Shown here: piece by piece, positions 12,235 through 23,000 of the stretch
Position numbering within the stretch: position 1 is the stretch's first letter
Layout: every line of letters starts with the position of its first letter
Assembly: GCA_034770075.1 (NCBI GenBank)
Contig: CM068379.1
Location: forward strand, 20,335,506-20,399,505
Length of the DNA: 64,000 bases
Direction of reading: 5' to 3'
DNA from: Aralia elata
Lineage: Eukaryota; Streptophyta; Magnoliopsida; Apiales; Araliaceae
The notes under the pieces: generated by a model
What the model was told of the DNA's origin: nothing
Database searches by the model: none
Seen by the model: only the letters and a program-made list of their open reading frames with translations
Made by a program: the position numbers and the translations under genes

Positions 12235-12848
12235 ATATCTAGTGGTATGTGGATCCTATTTTGAGTCATGAGTAGTTAGAGAGGGTTTCTCACTATAGAA
12301 ATTCCTTCTAACCAACTTATAAAGTCATATTAGCGGTCATTAGATATAGATCTAGCTCATTTTTGTCGATTGTTGTGCTTGGGCTTTGTTGTTTTATATT
12401 ATTTCTTCGATTTTAGGCTCTCCTAATATTCTAAATTACTTCTAGAGGTGTTTGAATCCTATTTGTAGGATTATGGACGGTTAGAGAGGATTTCTCACGG
12501 ATGAAATCTCCTCCTAACTAATCGAGGATATCTTTATAGTAATTTCTCGATTTTTGACTTCGATTCGGCTCCTTTTTATTGATTAATTTTGTTTGGGGGT
12601 CATTTGCTCTTATTTTTAAGTTACCCAAATATCCTATATTAATATCTAGTAGTGAGGGGATCTTACCTTTTGGCCACCTAGGAATTCTCACGAATAGAAT
12701 CTCCTTATAGCCAATCTAGGATATATTCCCGATTAGATCGCGATATGTTATTTCTAGATTTATGAAATCTTAGATCTATGAGTTTCATTCCCCAGATTCT
12801 AAGTTTCTTTAATAGATCTCGTTGATACGTGATAGATCCTTGCAATTT
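12235..12848 (+). repeat. Degenerate ~204-bp tandem repeat, about 3 units
   Basis: Units begin near 12238, 12441 and 12645. Each carries a block like gttagagagg / ttctcac / atctcc...ctaa followed by a T-rich stretch. Units are strongly diverged from one another. A single related unit is recognisable near 19670 in the other Ogre-like LTR. Confidence 0.5.
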
Positions 12849-14055
12849 TGATAATAATTAGTGATATTCGATTTATATGATATAGTTAACGATATAATTA
12901 CGATATTATATTGGTTGTGTGATCTATGGATTTAGAATTTATGGAAGTCATTTCCTAAACTTTAAACTCCGTTTATAGATCATAATGCATTGTTGGGTAT
13001 GATTATGAATCATGTGAGCCTATGAATGAATTCAAGACCCTTAAAACGTTTAACGGGAATTGAAGGATGTTCTCACGATGAACATAGTTAAATGTTGTAA
13101 TTTTTGAAATTCGATAATTGAAAATGTAATTCAGACCTTAAAACAATATCGAGAGTTTCCATGCCACAAAAATTGGGTCTAAGACCCCTTGATAGTGGAT
13201 TTTATTATTTCAATGTGCTTGGAGTTATTTAGATGGCTTACATGCCCATGGGTAGCTCCAACCCTATTTTTGATACTTGATTTTACTTTTTGACGTAGAA
13301 AATAATTTTCGAACGAAATTACAAAGATCTTTTGAAAAGGAATCAAACTAGGTTATTAGATTCTCTAGGCTAAAATTCGAAGTAATGGAAAGCCTTGATT
13401 CCTATTTGACGAAGGGTTTAAAAATAACGTTTTTCCTAAACGACACTTTAAATTTCTTATCGAACGAAACTAAAACGAAACTTTTCCTTCGATCAAATCC
13501 TTCGTGCATAGGTTCAAAGAGCCTCAAAATTTGCTTTCAAGATAATCCACTCACTAAAACTTTGACGACATTAGGAGACGACGCCCTATATCCCAACTTT
13601 AAATTACATAATCAAATTGGCTCTAGGAGATGATACCCTAGATTTTTCCCAATTACACGATTCATCTAGGCACAAAACACAATACATACACCTCACAGTT
13701 CTCGATGTAATTTATTTAAACTTTTAAGAAAAATATTAGGAAAGCGGTAATCGTATTACAATAAAGTCAGGGGGGGTGCCTAACGCATTCCCCTTACTTA
13801 AGCAAACCCTTGAACTCTATGAATCTCAATCGCGGACTAGTTTTACGGAGTCACATAATGGGCCATCTCAATTATCAAAACTTCAAAATTCGGATGAGTT
13901 GGTATATCTATTTAAATCTTTACCAACTGACGACTTTGTCTAATCGGCCCGCTTTAAAATCAAACTATCGAACCCCATCGACATTAAGTCGGATTTTCCA
14001 AAATCACCCTTAACGACACGATTTCCAAAACTAACGAGGAAAAACCCCGACGTCA
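12235..14055 (+). repeat. Ogre/Tat-like LTR, plus orientation, left end lost
   Basis: Homologous, in order, to 19600-20957: the lines gatggcttacatgccca, ggggtgcctaac, gaactctatgaatctc and ggatgagttggta occur in both, and the last part matches inverted 31108-31260. It ends ...ccccgacgtca at 14055, next to a minus-strand Ogre protease fragment, so it is an Ogre-like LTR inserted into another Ogre-like element in opposite orientation. No internal region follows, which suggests a solo LTR. No coding sequence seen. Confidence 0.7.
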
Positions 14056-14267
14056 ATAGTATCCCTGCGAGAGCCATCAAATGCCCTCACAATAATATGA
14101 CTGTTATGGATGCGATTGTGGTTGATGTTTATTCTTTCTAAAGTGTCGTAAGGGTATATGTTCAGAGTCGATCCTTCGTCAATCAAGACTACACCCAATA
14201 TGAACCCTGATGAGATGGCAGCTATATGCAACGACTTTCGATGCCCTGTTCCCTCAACTAGAATATT
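14056..14267 (-). pseudogene. Ogre/Tat protease fragment
   Basis: The minus strand encodes EGTGHRKSLHI, then VLIDEGSTLNI and IVRAFDGSRRDTI, the retropepsin signature and following block typical of Ogre/Tat elements (family form: DxGSxLN with RAFDG about 30 residues on). The active-site Asp is kept. The ORF runs 14231 to 14031, but its last codons belong to the adjoining LTR. The upstream half continues at 28243, across the E2 insertion, where the protein ends ...SFTDKDI. So E2 split one gag-protease reading frame. Confidence 0.85.
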
Positions 14268-16150
14268 TGTAACGACCCCAAAATCCGGACAATTTCATTC
14301 CCGACTTTGCTCATTAACAATACATTTACAATCTTCCTTTACATCATTAAACGGTGATATAATCAATTAAATTGCGGAATAAATTTTAAATTTTTGTTGT
14401 CTTCTTTCTTTATTTCCCTAAATCACAACCTTTACGATTACATATCTTAGAATCATATTTATTTCAAGATTCACCTTATCAGACTTATTATATGAGATTT
14501 CACATCTCAGTACAATATCCTTCATATATCGAATAATTAAATATTTACATCTTGACATTAAATACACATCATAAATTGTCAACTACATACGTTAAAAACC
14601 CTTAGCGAGGTTCAAAATAATTTTTAGATAAAAAAAAATTATTTTCTTGCACGTCTTCTCATCCTTATCATCCAGATGGCAGATAATGTCACATTGTATC
14701 CTTAACATGCAAAAAAATTATTTTTGTAAGATTGAGCTCGACAACTCAGCAAATCAAATAGTTTTCATGCATCACAAAGCACATAAAATCATGCTCAACT
14801 TGTATAATCATAAATATTCTAACAAGTCATATATGCTGCATCTCACGTACCACACATTAAGACTAAGTTCCTTACTCAATCAACATAGTCATAGATTGAC
14901 TTTCACACTTCATATTTATTTCATATGCAACTCAACATTCTTACAGCAGCACACAATTCCACTAATCAGATATCAAATTCATATAGCAAATAGGAACTGG
15001 AAGACTTGCCTGGCTCGTAGATTACCAATTACAGCCTTTTGTCCTTATGAACTTCCTACACAATATATGATCATGTACATCAACTATTAGTCATATAACA
15101 ACACTTGGTAATCGTTTAAATAACTTTACTCTACATTCCATAATTTTCCTTATAGATACACAATATTTAATTTAGTTTTTAAGTCTCGTTAGGGCTCCTC
15201 ATTGTCCATTCGGTTTATTTACGTTAAATTTCCTTTTCCTTCCCATTACGTTCCACTTTAATTGACACTTAACATTTAGTTAAGTCTTAAACTTTGTCTT
15301 TACATCACATTAGATGTATGACGTTTGTTAACATTACTTAAGTTAACCTTCGTCTCATATTTCTTTATATTTCTCTTTTAGTCGACATAGTTGTCATTAC
15401 ATCGAATTAGATGTATTACATTTGTTAACATAAATTAAATAATCATTCGTCTTAGGTTCCTTTAGGTTCCTCTATAATTATCACTCAACATTTAGTTAAG
15501 TAATTAAAGTTTGCCTTCACATTACATTAAATGTATATAACCTACTAATTCATAACGTATAATCACCAACTGTGTGATTACAACGTGCTAATAAGTCTTA
15601 TAACATGTTTTACATATCATTACAATCATTCATTAAGGTTATATAGACATTTCCTAGAGTCATACAATTAAAATCTCATTTTGGGGCAAAACTGCTAACC
15701 GGCGCACCGGCGCTGCATTTGTACGAAGGACCGGTGTTGCGGCGCCAACCTTTTATTTTATTTTTTTTGTTTTTTAATAGAGTGGCGATGCGGCGCCAGA
15801 ATGAACTGGGCAAGAGGCGCTGCGGCGCCATTCATCAAACCCAGATACTGCAGTTTGCGAATTGCACAATTCCAAAGCCAAAACTCATTCAAATTAGGTT
15901 GTTTTCGTTACTCAAAGCACTACAACTATCAGTCATCAATTTAAAGATTCAAGAATGAATTCATTACCAATTCCTCTATCAAAATTGACCATAATAAACA
16001 TATTAAACCAAAAGTCTAAATGTAAGATCCCGACTTTATGAAATAAAAGTCTATTATTTTCTTTATGATTATTTTTTTTTCTGAATAGTAAGGTGCTTAA
16101 TTGTTATAAATGATAGTTAAGGGTGTTATATGCGAATTATCTGATAAACA

Positions 16151-16235
16151 GTGTATGTCGGGGAATATTCCTTTTGTCGGGAAATATTCTTTTCGTCGGA
16201 GAATATTATATTCGGCACCGTACGACGGTGCCGAA
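16151..16235 (+). repeat. Short direct repeats and hairpin in E3 LTR
   Basis: Three near-copies of tgtcgggraatattc lie at ~16156, 16178 and 16196, then an 11-bp perfect stem ttcggcaccgt / acggtgccgaa with a 3-base loop at 16211-16235. This is upstream of the E3 TATA box. Confidence 0.75.
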
Positions 16236-16816
16236 ATATTAAAATAGTAGTGGGCCCCACAAATGACAAAATTGTCAACGATAGTGGGCCCCATTGTCGG
16301 ATACTGAAAGCGACAGTATTTGTCAACAGTATTATCACCGGCAACTGTTGAAATACCCGGTAATAAAAAGAACAATAAAACGCGTTATTCCATAGTAGTA
16401 CGCGGTATTTCACAGGCACACGGTATTGCACAGTATTTTAAATTATTGATTCAATAATTGATAAAGTAGCAATTACACAGTATTTTGATTCAATAATTAC
16501 AATAGCATCCGCATGGTACTTTTTGTTATTTATCATGACACTGTAACTCATATTATTTGTTATGATATTTTAGCATTATTGACTGATTAAAAGTGGAGTC
16601 TAACTTAGGGTACCTAATTAAAATTTTGAAATTCACATGCTGTGAACTATTGGTTCACATGTGAGAACTATTGGTTCACATGTAGAAACTATTAGGGGAT
16701 GTTATGCAAGATTGATAATACCTGAGGGATTATATTAAAAAATAGAGGCAAAGATGGTGGTACTAAAGTGTAATAAGTTGAGCCCTTATTGTGCAATTAA
16801 TGAAACTTGGTTTTCC

Positions 16817-16824
16817 TATAAATA
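16817..16824 (+). promoter_or_regulatory. TATA box of E3 LTR
   Basis: tataaata centred in the palindrome ttcctataaataggaa, followed ~40 bases on by a CT-rich run typical of plant transcription starts. Confidence 0.65.
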
Positions 16825-17082
16825 GGAAGGGTTATCTTAAGAAATCTTCACACCTTCCTTGCATATACTCCCTCTCTCTCTCTAAGTTTCTTGAGTTCTC
16901 TAAGTGTGCTAGGCTATTGTGAGTATTTCTGAGAATTCTAGTATTGTCCAAGTTAGTAAACTTCATAGAAAGCAACATCCAGTCACTTGTTAACTAAGGT
17001 AGGGGATATCATTTCTTTCATACTCTTATGTAATATCATTTGCTTCCTTGTTTGTAAGTGATATTATACTCAGAAAGGTTGT

Positions 17083-17437
17083 TATTCATTCCGTATTAAT
17101 TTGTGGGGATAACCTGTCCGTGCGGTATGACGCATGCCTGGTGAATACCCTTTTGTATTCATTCCTTATTATTCTGTGGGAATAACATGTATGTACGAGT
17201 GTCGTACCTAGTGAATACCCTTTTCTATTCATTCCTTATTATTCTGTGGGAATAATCTGTATGTACGAGTGTCGTACCTGGTGAATACCATTCTGTATTC
17301 ATTCCTTATTACTCTGTGGGAATAACCTGTATGTACGAGTGTCGTACCTGGTGAATAACCCTTTGTATTAATTACTTATTAACCTGTTGTGGAAATAATC
17401 TGTCTACGCGGATTATCGCATGACGGGTGAAAATCCA
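17083..17437 (+). repeat. 70-bp tandem repeat, five units, in E3 LTR
   Basis: Units start at the tattc/tatta motifs at 17083, 17156, 17226, 17296 and 17366 (spacing 73, 70, 70, 70). The middle units carry ctgtgggaataa and the small perfect hairpin gtacga-gtg-tcgtac; the outer units are more diverged. The array is downstream of the TATA box, so it should be in the transcribed leader. Confidence 0.85.
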
Positions 17438-17846
17438 TTTGCAGTTTCATATATTCTGTTATACTCGTATAACGTATCATTTCTTTTGTACTCTTTAAGG
17501 AATATCTTTTCTTTCACATTTCTCCATTTATGATAAGAAATCTCTGTTTGTTTCCAAAACCTTATTTTAAATGGTGAAAATCCTTGAAAATTTGTTGAAT
17601 ATCCTTAATAGTTTGTGCTTCATCTAATATCTTTTCACCTGAATCTTTCTATTTCGTTTGATACGATATAGTTGAATCGTAAATTTTATTTTTTTGAATA
17701 TCATTCTTGAATTTGACTCCACAATTTGGTCATCATGTTGGCAATTTGGTCCACCTTCAACACTGGATAAATTAAACGTTTATTCTTATTCTTGATCTCA
17801 CTGTATTCATTCTATATCATTGTCATCATCCTCATCCTTAAATTTT

Positions 17847-18062
17847 GGTGATAGTTCTCTTTGGCCCGTAGTGCAGAGATGAACTGGCGTGACATGATTT
17901 TGACCAAACTGTGTATTGGTTTTATCATGACTTTTGGTGTTACAAACAAAGGCGTATGGTGAAAGTTCTCTTTGGCCCGTAGTGCAAAGATGAACTGGCG
18001 TTGGCATGATCATAACCGGTGATGTTATAAATAAATATCTTTGGCACATAGTGCAAAGAGAG
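17847..18062 (+). repeat. Second tandem repeat in E3 LTR (111-bp spacing)
   Basis: agttctctttggcccgtag occurs at ~17853 and ~17964, followed in both by aagatgaactggcg or a one-base variant. A third partial copy (ctttggcacatagtgc) lies at ~18040. Confidence 0.75.
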
Positions 18063-18628
18063 GCTGTTGAATATAAACTGTTGATTTGGATGTTCATAAA
18101 CAGGGATTGTTGATTGGTGTTATAGAAAAAAAAAATATTGGTGGTGATCCTTTAATTTATAGAAGATGGTAGATATTATAATCTACTTGACTCTTCTAAG
18201 GGATTGTTTGTTCCGCTGTAATTGTTGTTGTTGAACAATTAAAATATCTTTAAATCTCTGATTTAATTCTGTTGAAGACTAAAGATAATTTTTATTCTTC
18301 ATTATCTTAGTCATGATATTTCTTACTGGGCTATTTGTGCTCACCCTTTTCCTTTTTGTTCCATTATTCTCCTCAGGAAAAGAGAGTGTAGCGGGGACTA
18401 GCCGGGGAATGGAGTGATGGTCCGAGATAATAGAAGTGTCTCAATACCTTACTATTAGTGTGACAATAAGAGTATTGAGAATTTAAGATGTATTTGTATT
18501 GTGTTGTCGTATTTTGCACGACACTTATTAATTGTAAATGGGAAAATTCGTATTTGAATTTGTATTTTGTGGAATGTTTTTGGCGACTCAAAATGGGTTG
18601 TATGGACCTATTTTGGGGGCGTCACAGT

Positions 18629-18640
18629 TGGTATCAGAGC
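18629..18640 (+). other. E3 primer binding site (initiator-Met tRNA)
   Basis: tggtatcagagc, two bases after the LTR end gtcaca; perfect plant iMet site. Confidence 0.9.
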
Positions 18641-18755
18641 TTAGGGATATGATCTCTGGTAGAGATCTGGGATTAGAACTAGGAGGGGAGAGACGAGTAA
18701 AATCATTCGCTAGGAGTGAAGAACTTTGAGAAAACATAACCAAAAGTTTAAAATT

Positions 18756-18944
18756 AGATTATTACCTCTTGATTCTTCTTTAGACTAAGAATAGATGATT
18801 ATGGGAGTTTAATTAATCTCCTTCTTCCTCTTGATTTCCAGAATGGGTTTTGTTTAATCGTAAAAATACAATTCTCCCTTCAGTTACCAAACTTAGAAAA
18901 GTCTCAGCAGTTAGGATAATAAAAAGGTCTAGGCCATGTTTGGC
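18756..18944. repeat. 189-bp duplication, left copy
   Basis: Part of the E2 3' LTR, from agattattacctcttg to gccatgtttggc. The same 189 bases recur at 20958-21146 with about four mismatches. Both copies share a 76-bp deletion absent from the 5' LTR, so duplication happened here after that deletion. Confidence 0.9.
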
Positions 18945-20957
18945 TGTAGACAACCAAATTTTGCGTTCCCTAAGCTAACCGTGACAGGAGGGCAAAATCG
19001 TCAATTGAACCGGCCTGCTGGAGCGAAGAATGGGCACAAGTGCGAACACTCGACGCCACCACGACGATTTGCAGTCAAAACCGACGTGACAACAAGGCCA
19101 TCCGAAATGAGCATTCCCGAATAATGTGTCACGTCTCACAGTAATTTTCGAACTGCAAAATACAAGCCTTTCGGCGAAAACCGACAGCACGACGCGAGAA
19201 TCGAGGTGCGGTGCAGAAACCGAGGAGAATTAAATAACTAAAGTGCATGGCGGGCTGAGTGGATGGCGGGCTAAGGCCAGCCGCAGATTGATCTGCGGCC
19301 AGCCGCAGATCAATCTGCGGCTGGGCTTAGCCAGCCTACTTCAGCACATTTCCTTCATTCAGTGATGTAGAGAGAGTTGGATCAGGCGAGAGCAGAAGAA
19401 TAAGCAGCAGCAGCACGGAAATTCAAGGAGAAAATAGCATAGTTTTTGTAACAAAATAGGAGAGAAAGGAAGAAAAAGAGAGGAATAATATTCTTTTGAT
19501 TGGATTGTATCATATATATTTCTTCTTCTATTCAAAATACACAAGTTTACATCCACTTTGATCTCATTTGCAAGGTGAAAATCTCCTTATTTTTGCAATT
19601 TCTATCATGTCCTTTGGTTGAATTAAATGTAGTTTGCATGTAATTGATGATGGAACAATGAATTAGGGATTATTAGTGAGGGTTCCATCGGAACAAAATT
19701 CTTCCTAATAACCCGATGATATTTATTTATTGACTTTTTTTGTTTGTTTTACGGTTCTATATTGGGCGTGGTTCCTTTAGATCGCTATTTTAGGATGTAT
19801 TGGTATTGTTAGATTATCCGTGTTGGTTATTTCTTGTAATATCCGGTTGTGGGTGTGTGGAGATTTGGGTGTGAGCCTAGGAAAGCGACCCCGTGGTCCA
19901 AATCCGATGATGGACCTCTTTTGATGTAAGAAGTAGGAATGATGTAGTTTTCATTGTAAATATGTAATCGTCGGGCCTTAAAACGACGCTAAGGCAAGAA
20001 TTGTGTTTAAGGCCCCGTCATAGTGAAAGTATGCGATTGTTGGCGTTCGGGGTTATTTTGATGGCTTACATGCCCAGGAATAGCCCCTATGCATTTTAAT
20101 GCTTTATTTGATTTACAATATTAAAATTGATTTCGAAGCTAAACAATGAAAACTTTCATAAAATCAATCAATTTAGGTTATTAGCATCACGAGGATAATA
20201 AATGGGAATTGCTAATGAATGTCGATTTCTATTTAACGAGAAGGCTAAAGAACAAATCGTTTTCAAACATCACAAAATTGATTTTATGGAAATAAATAAT
20301 GTTTTATTAAATCCTTGTGCATAGGGTTAAAGAGATCCTAGAGGTTGCCCATCATTTGAGTTATGAAAGCAACGTATAGATCTCAATTCCTATTTTGACG
20401 AAGATTTAAAAACTCTTACTTTGCCAAAACGACACCCAATTGAAAACCTTACAGTTTTGACAGTCAAAATCAAACCTTTCTAAGGAATAAAGCTTTCTCG
20501 TATAAATCGAAGGACATTCTAAAGCATTCCCAAAAGAAAACACGACTTTTCCGAAAACCCAAATGGTTTCTTCATGTAAACTCACCACCACGTTCACATA
20601 GGCACACACACACACACGCACACATATCAAGATTGCGGTAACCGTGTTTCACGGAAGTCGGGGGGTGCCTAACACCTTCCCCTCGCTTAAGCAAGCCCCC
20701 GAACTCTATGAATCTCGGTTCGCAGACCAATTAATTCGCAGTCACATATGAGCCATCGATTTATAAAAAACGAAAAACTCGGATGAGTTGGTACATCCAT
20801 TTCAAATATACCAACTGGCGACTCTGGTTAATTGGCTCTTCATAAAAAAACAATCTTTCAAAAACCCCGTCGACATTAATGCCGACCTTTTCCAAAGTAT
20901 CATTCAATCAAAAGGCTAAAATTGGAAAAGACCGAAACCGGCGTCGGGGGGTGCCTA
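18945..20957 (+). repeat. Ogre/Tat-like LTR inserted between the 189-bp duplicates
   Basis: Starts tgtagacaaccaaatttt and runs through gatggcttacatgccca, gtcggggggtgcctaac, ggatgagttggtacatcc and ccaactggcgactctgg to ...ccggcgtcggggggtgcct. Homologous to 12600-14055. The last ~16 bases repeat gtcggggggtgcctaa from ~20658, which may mark a template-switch junction. No coding sequence; probably a solo LTR. Confidence 0.75.
19269..19332. repeat. Near-perfect hairpin in Ogre-like LTR
   Basis: Two perfect 22-base arms (19278-19299 and 19302-19323, core ccgcagattgatctgcgg) are separated by two bases, and pairing extends outward to 19269/19332 with one mismatch. Each arm is itself nearly palindromic. 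It lies ~180-240 bases upstream of a TATA-like catatatat near 19510. Confidence 0.9.
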
Positions 20958-21146
20958 AGATTATTACCTCTTGATTCTTCTTTAGACTAAGAATAGATGA
21001 TTATGGGAGTTTGATTAATCTCCTTCTTCCTCTTGATTTCCAGAATGGGCTTTGTTTAATCGTAAAAATACAATTCCCCCTTCAGTTACCAAACTTAGAA
21101 AAGTCTCAGCAGTTAGGATAATAAAAAGGTCTATGCCATGTTTGGC
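20958..21146. repeat. 189-bp duplication, right copy
   Basis: Matches 18756-18944; continuing to the right it rejoins normal E2 LTR sequence (caaacccattaaa). Confidence 0.9.
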
Positions 21147-21918
21147 CAAACCCATTAAAATTCCTTTTTCCTTTATTTGCATATATCATTTACTATATGA
21201 TACATTTGTCACACTTAATTTAATTAAACTTATTTTATTAATAAATCAAATTAAACTATACTAATAAAATTATAATTTCTATTTAACCAACTAAAATTAT
21301 AATTTTATTTAATAAAAAATTACTCCTCTAATTTAATTATTTAATTAAATTAGAATATTATCATTACACTCGCGTAATAAAATACGCACCAATTACAAAA
21401 TTATTTATCATCGATTTACTTAACACCATCATACTATAAATAAATTATTCCATAATAATTTCCATCAAATATTTATTTTATTTAATAAATACCCCAATTA
21501 AAATATTGATTTTATTCGATAAATATTTTAACTATTTACGAAATTCACAGTCGTATTACATTAACATATTACATTTATATGTAACACATTGCTTTCCCAT
21601 TTTATTAAAACAAATATATTTACATTAATTCACTATTTTAATTAAGTGAATTACTTTCATTATTTATGAAATTTAATTCATAACAACTCCATTGCCAACA
21701 AGGCATAATAATCAAATTATATTATTTCATAATATAATTTTCAACTTAATTAAATTAACTAATACAATTCTGTTAATTTTCTTTTCGTAACAATTTCATT
21801 TACTTCCTTCAATAGTTTAATTAACTATTAAACCTCATTTTCCCAATATATAAATATATATTTCTCTTCTATTCTCATACTTAATATTTTCACACCAAAT
21901 CACATATTTCAAAATATA

Positions 21919-21951
<33 letters not shown>
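21919..21951. repeat. (AC)n(AT)n microsatellite in E2 3' LTR
   Basis: About 12 AC units followed by AT units. The same tract in the 5' LTR (28117-28157) has a longer AT part. Confidence 0.95.
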
Positions 21952-21952
<1 letters not shown>

Positions 21953-22032
21953 TCGAATCCGACAACTCTCATAATAAGAATTTTATTTATTAAATTCTTA
22001 TTTAATAATTACTGAAAATCCGAGTTGTCACA

Positions 22033-22066
22033 TCCTTGCCCTCTTATAAGGATTCCATCCTCGGAA
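22033..22066 (-). other. E2 polypurine tract and adjacent hairpin
   Basis: Element strand aagagggcaagga immediately before the LTR start tgtgacaactcgg. The bases just upstream form ttccgaggatggaa, the same hairpin type as in E1. Confidence 0.8.
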
Positions 22067-22954
22067 TCACCGAAACCCTCCTTACTCGATTTTCGTTAAA
22101 TCTCTTTCACAATTTATCGTTGACCAGCCCAACACATTCCTCTAATATAAGTTTTATAATTTCTATACCACTCATTTTCTCAATTAATCATTTAATTGAC
22201 CATTTAACCCTTTTGACATCCAGAAATCAGTTTTTTTCATGATTATAGTCAATTTCTACTAAAGTTGACATTTTGAACGTCATGGACACATTCGTTTGCC
22301 GAATTCAATCCCGAAATTCGAGTTTGACTTTTTATCCGAAAAAAGTCAACTGGTTGACTTTTTGGTAGTCAACCATGACACTATATTGTGTTTACAGTCT
22401 TTTCTTACTAAATTTGACGTTACGGACTCAAATATAGTCTACGTCTCCATATCCCACTCCGAACTCAAATTCAAGTTTTAACTTACTTAACTTGATTTTT
22501 ATACAAGTATTAGTTCCCTTAGTTAGTTCAAACAATTAGTTTAATCCAACTATTAATATCCATCTCATCACTTACTCGCGAATACAAATATATGTATTAT
22601 CCCATTACAATTTAGTCCACATAATCCTTATTCTTCAATTTATATATTAAGCCACATGCTCATCGGGTTTATTATGAAACTTTCTTAGAGACTTTTTATA
22701 CCAAAAATCTCTCTTTACATTTTTACACCTATTAAACTATATAGGTTTTCCTTACTACATATATTAAAATTTTTAATCACTATCAACACATCTCTCTATT
22801 TCATAATCTACGTTTTATTACAAAATAACCCTTAATCGCATTTAACACACACCATACCACATTCTTACATAAATAGTTATCCTTATTTAAGGATTATCAT
22901 ACAATATTATCACATAATCATTTAAGACTATATTTCTAGTCGTACAAATATTCG

Positions 22955-23000
22955 GGGTGTCACATTCACTCCCCTTCTTAGAATTTCGTCCTCGAAATTA
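22955..23000 (-). other. Second LTR-end plus polypurine-like block inside E2
   Basis: ggggtgtcaca is followed by a pyrimidine run (ttcactccccttctta) and aatttcgtcctcgaaatt, copying the layout at 22022-22066. E4 has the matching block at 52155-52200. It looks like a relic 3' LTR boundary about 930 bp inside the active one. Confidence 0.65.

Larger units (their letters stand above)
16021..18714 (+). mobile_element. E3: LTR plus primer site of a plus-strand retrotransposon, truncated
   Basis: LTR 16021-18626 (2606 bp), starting tgtaagatcccgac and ending gggggcgtcaca, followed by an iMet primer site at 18629. The leader ends at ~18714, where E2 LTR sequence resumes at agtgaagaac. All of gag-pol and the 3' LTR are missing, and E2 also lost ~126 bp here, so one deletion probably removed the rest. 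Terminal bases and the block at 18321-18348 link it to the Tekay-like families. Confidence 0.85.
14268..22032 (-). repeat. E2 3' LTR, interrupted by E3 and an Ogre-like LTR
   Basis: The pieces 14268-16020, 18715-18944 and 20958-22032 align in order with the 5' LTR 24940-28242. Relative to it there is a ~215-bp deletion near 15892, a 76-bp deletion near 18843 (between agaat and gaat), and loss of ~126 bp at the E3 insertion. A GC-rich palindromic island is at 15696-15840. Confidence 0.9.

Noticed and set aside
14647..15090. 147-codon plus-strand ORF in E2 LTR (107-codon relative at 25438-25761)
   Set aside because: Antisense to the element, low complexity, start and length not conserved between the two LTRs.
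17807..18097. 96-codon minus-strand ORF with an internal repeat (HLCTTGQRELSP)
   Set aside because: The protein repeat is just the 111-bp DNA repeat of the E3 LTR read antisense; no domain.
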